Shown: positions 4,888 to 5,060 of the stretch, one piece after another
Layout: each line of letters opens with the position of its first letter
Numbering within the stretch: position 1 is the stretch's first letter
Notes under the pieces: generated by a model
The model's input: only the letters and a program-made list of their open reading frames with translations
The model's database searches: none
What the model was told of the DNA's origin: nothing
Translations under genes and position numbers: made by a program
Source of the DNA: Gammaproteobacteria bacterium
GTDB taxonomy: Bacteria; Pseudomonadota; Gammaproteobacteria; Arenicellales; Poriferihabitantaceae
Direction: 5' to 3'
Assembly (NCBI GenBank): GCA_009839585.1
Contig: VXPI01000386.1
Location: 1 to 5,060 of the forward strand
DNA length: 5,060 nucleotides

Positions 4888-5060
4888 ATGATTACACGAG
4901 TGGAATTGCTGGAACTGTTGCGTAATAATGAAAATTCAGAAGTGGAGTTCAAGCGTGACGATATCGAAAACCACGAGCTCGCAGAGGAGCTTGTCGCATT
5001 CTCGAATCTGGAAGGCGGAATGGTTTTGCTGGGGGTTGAGGACGGCGGTACTGTAAGAGG
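4888..5060 (+). CDS. AlbA_2 / Schlafen-like domain protein, N-terminal part
   Basis: The frame opens at ATG 4888 with GAGG (4878-4881) six bases upstream, and runs off the right edge after 57 codons. The start MITRVELLELLRNNENSEVEFKR has the usual leading helix and the E-x-E-F-K motif of AlbA_2 (Schlafen-like) proteins. It continues with ELAEELVAFSNLEGG and MVLLGVEDGGTVRG, matching the family pattern of Ala-Phe-x-Asn-x-x-Gly-Gly, a hydrophobic strand, then G-V-x-D-x-G. Full-length members usually carry further C-terminal domains such as a winged helix or an ATPase-like module and are often annotated as transcriptional regulators or ATP-binding proteins. Which subtype this is cannot be seen here. 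It follows the toxin by 51 bases on the same strand with no terminator between, so it may be a third gene of the operon. Similar proteins are often found near defence genes. Confidence 0.82.
   Translation, partial: MITRVELLELLRNNENSEVEFKRDDIENHELAEELVAFSNLEGGMVLLGVEDGGTVR

Overview
This window looks like a chromosomal segment of a gammaproteobacterium, possibly a marine or environmental one. That placement is inferred from protein family resemblance (TakP-type TRAP binding protein, DUF2797 protein, RES/Xre pair, conserved 59-residue membrane protein) and from the ordinary sigma70-like promoters; no rRNA or other phylogenetic marker is present. Base composition is moderate, and I see no CRISPR array, tRNA, rRNA, complete insertion sequence or phage gene.

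Left third, minus strand (1-1776): a TRAP transporter operon, transcribed leftwards. A good promoter at 1748-1776 reads into a TakP/DctP-type solute-binding protein with a twin-arginine-like lipoprotein signal (439-1647). A strong intrinsic-terminator-like hairpin follows (367-416). The start of a small membrane subunit (DctQ-like) then runs off the left edge. The hairpin between the binding protein and the permease suggests attenuation, which would make binding protein in excess over permease.

Middle (1777-2666): just upstream of the binding-protein promoter lie two overlapping perfect inverted repeats and a 59-residue two-helix membrane protein gene on the minus strand (1868-2047), which is easily missed because it is short. 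The roughly 620 bases from 2048 to 2666 hold no convincing gene. They do contain perfect -10 hexamers facing both ways, a hairpin, a 12-base palindrome, and a short frame with a good ribosome binding site that is broken by a TGA.

Right half, plus strand (2667-5060): a cysteine-rich DUF2797 protein (2667-3491), a 293-base spacer, then a type II toxin-antitoxin operon. This consists of an Xre/MbcA/ParS-type antitoxin (3785-4351) and an RES-domain toxin (4351-4836) that share one base at the stop/start junction. The promoter upstream contains a perfect inverted repeat placed between -35 and -10, a likely autoregulatory operator. Fifty-one bases after the toxin begins an AlbA_2 (Schlafen-like) protein that runs off the right edge and may belong to the same transcript.

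The antitoxin should hold the toxin inactive and repress the shared promoter. RES toxins of this kind deplete NAD+ in studied homologues. The DUF2797 gene and the TRAP operon appear to be functionally separate neighbours. I see no clear evidence of a wholly new system. The most interesting points are the toxin-antitoxin operator with its AlbA_2 neighbour, the attenuator-like junction and unclear start of the DctQ-like gene, and the uncharacterised DUF2797 protein with a possible GIY-YIG-like motif.
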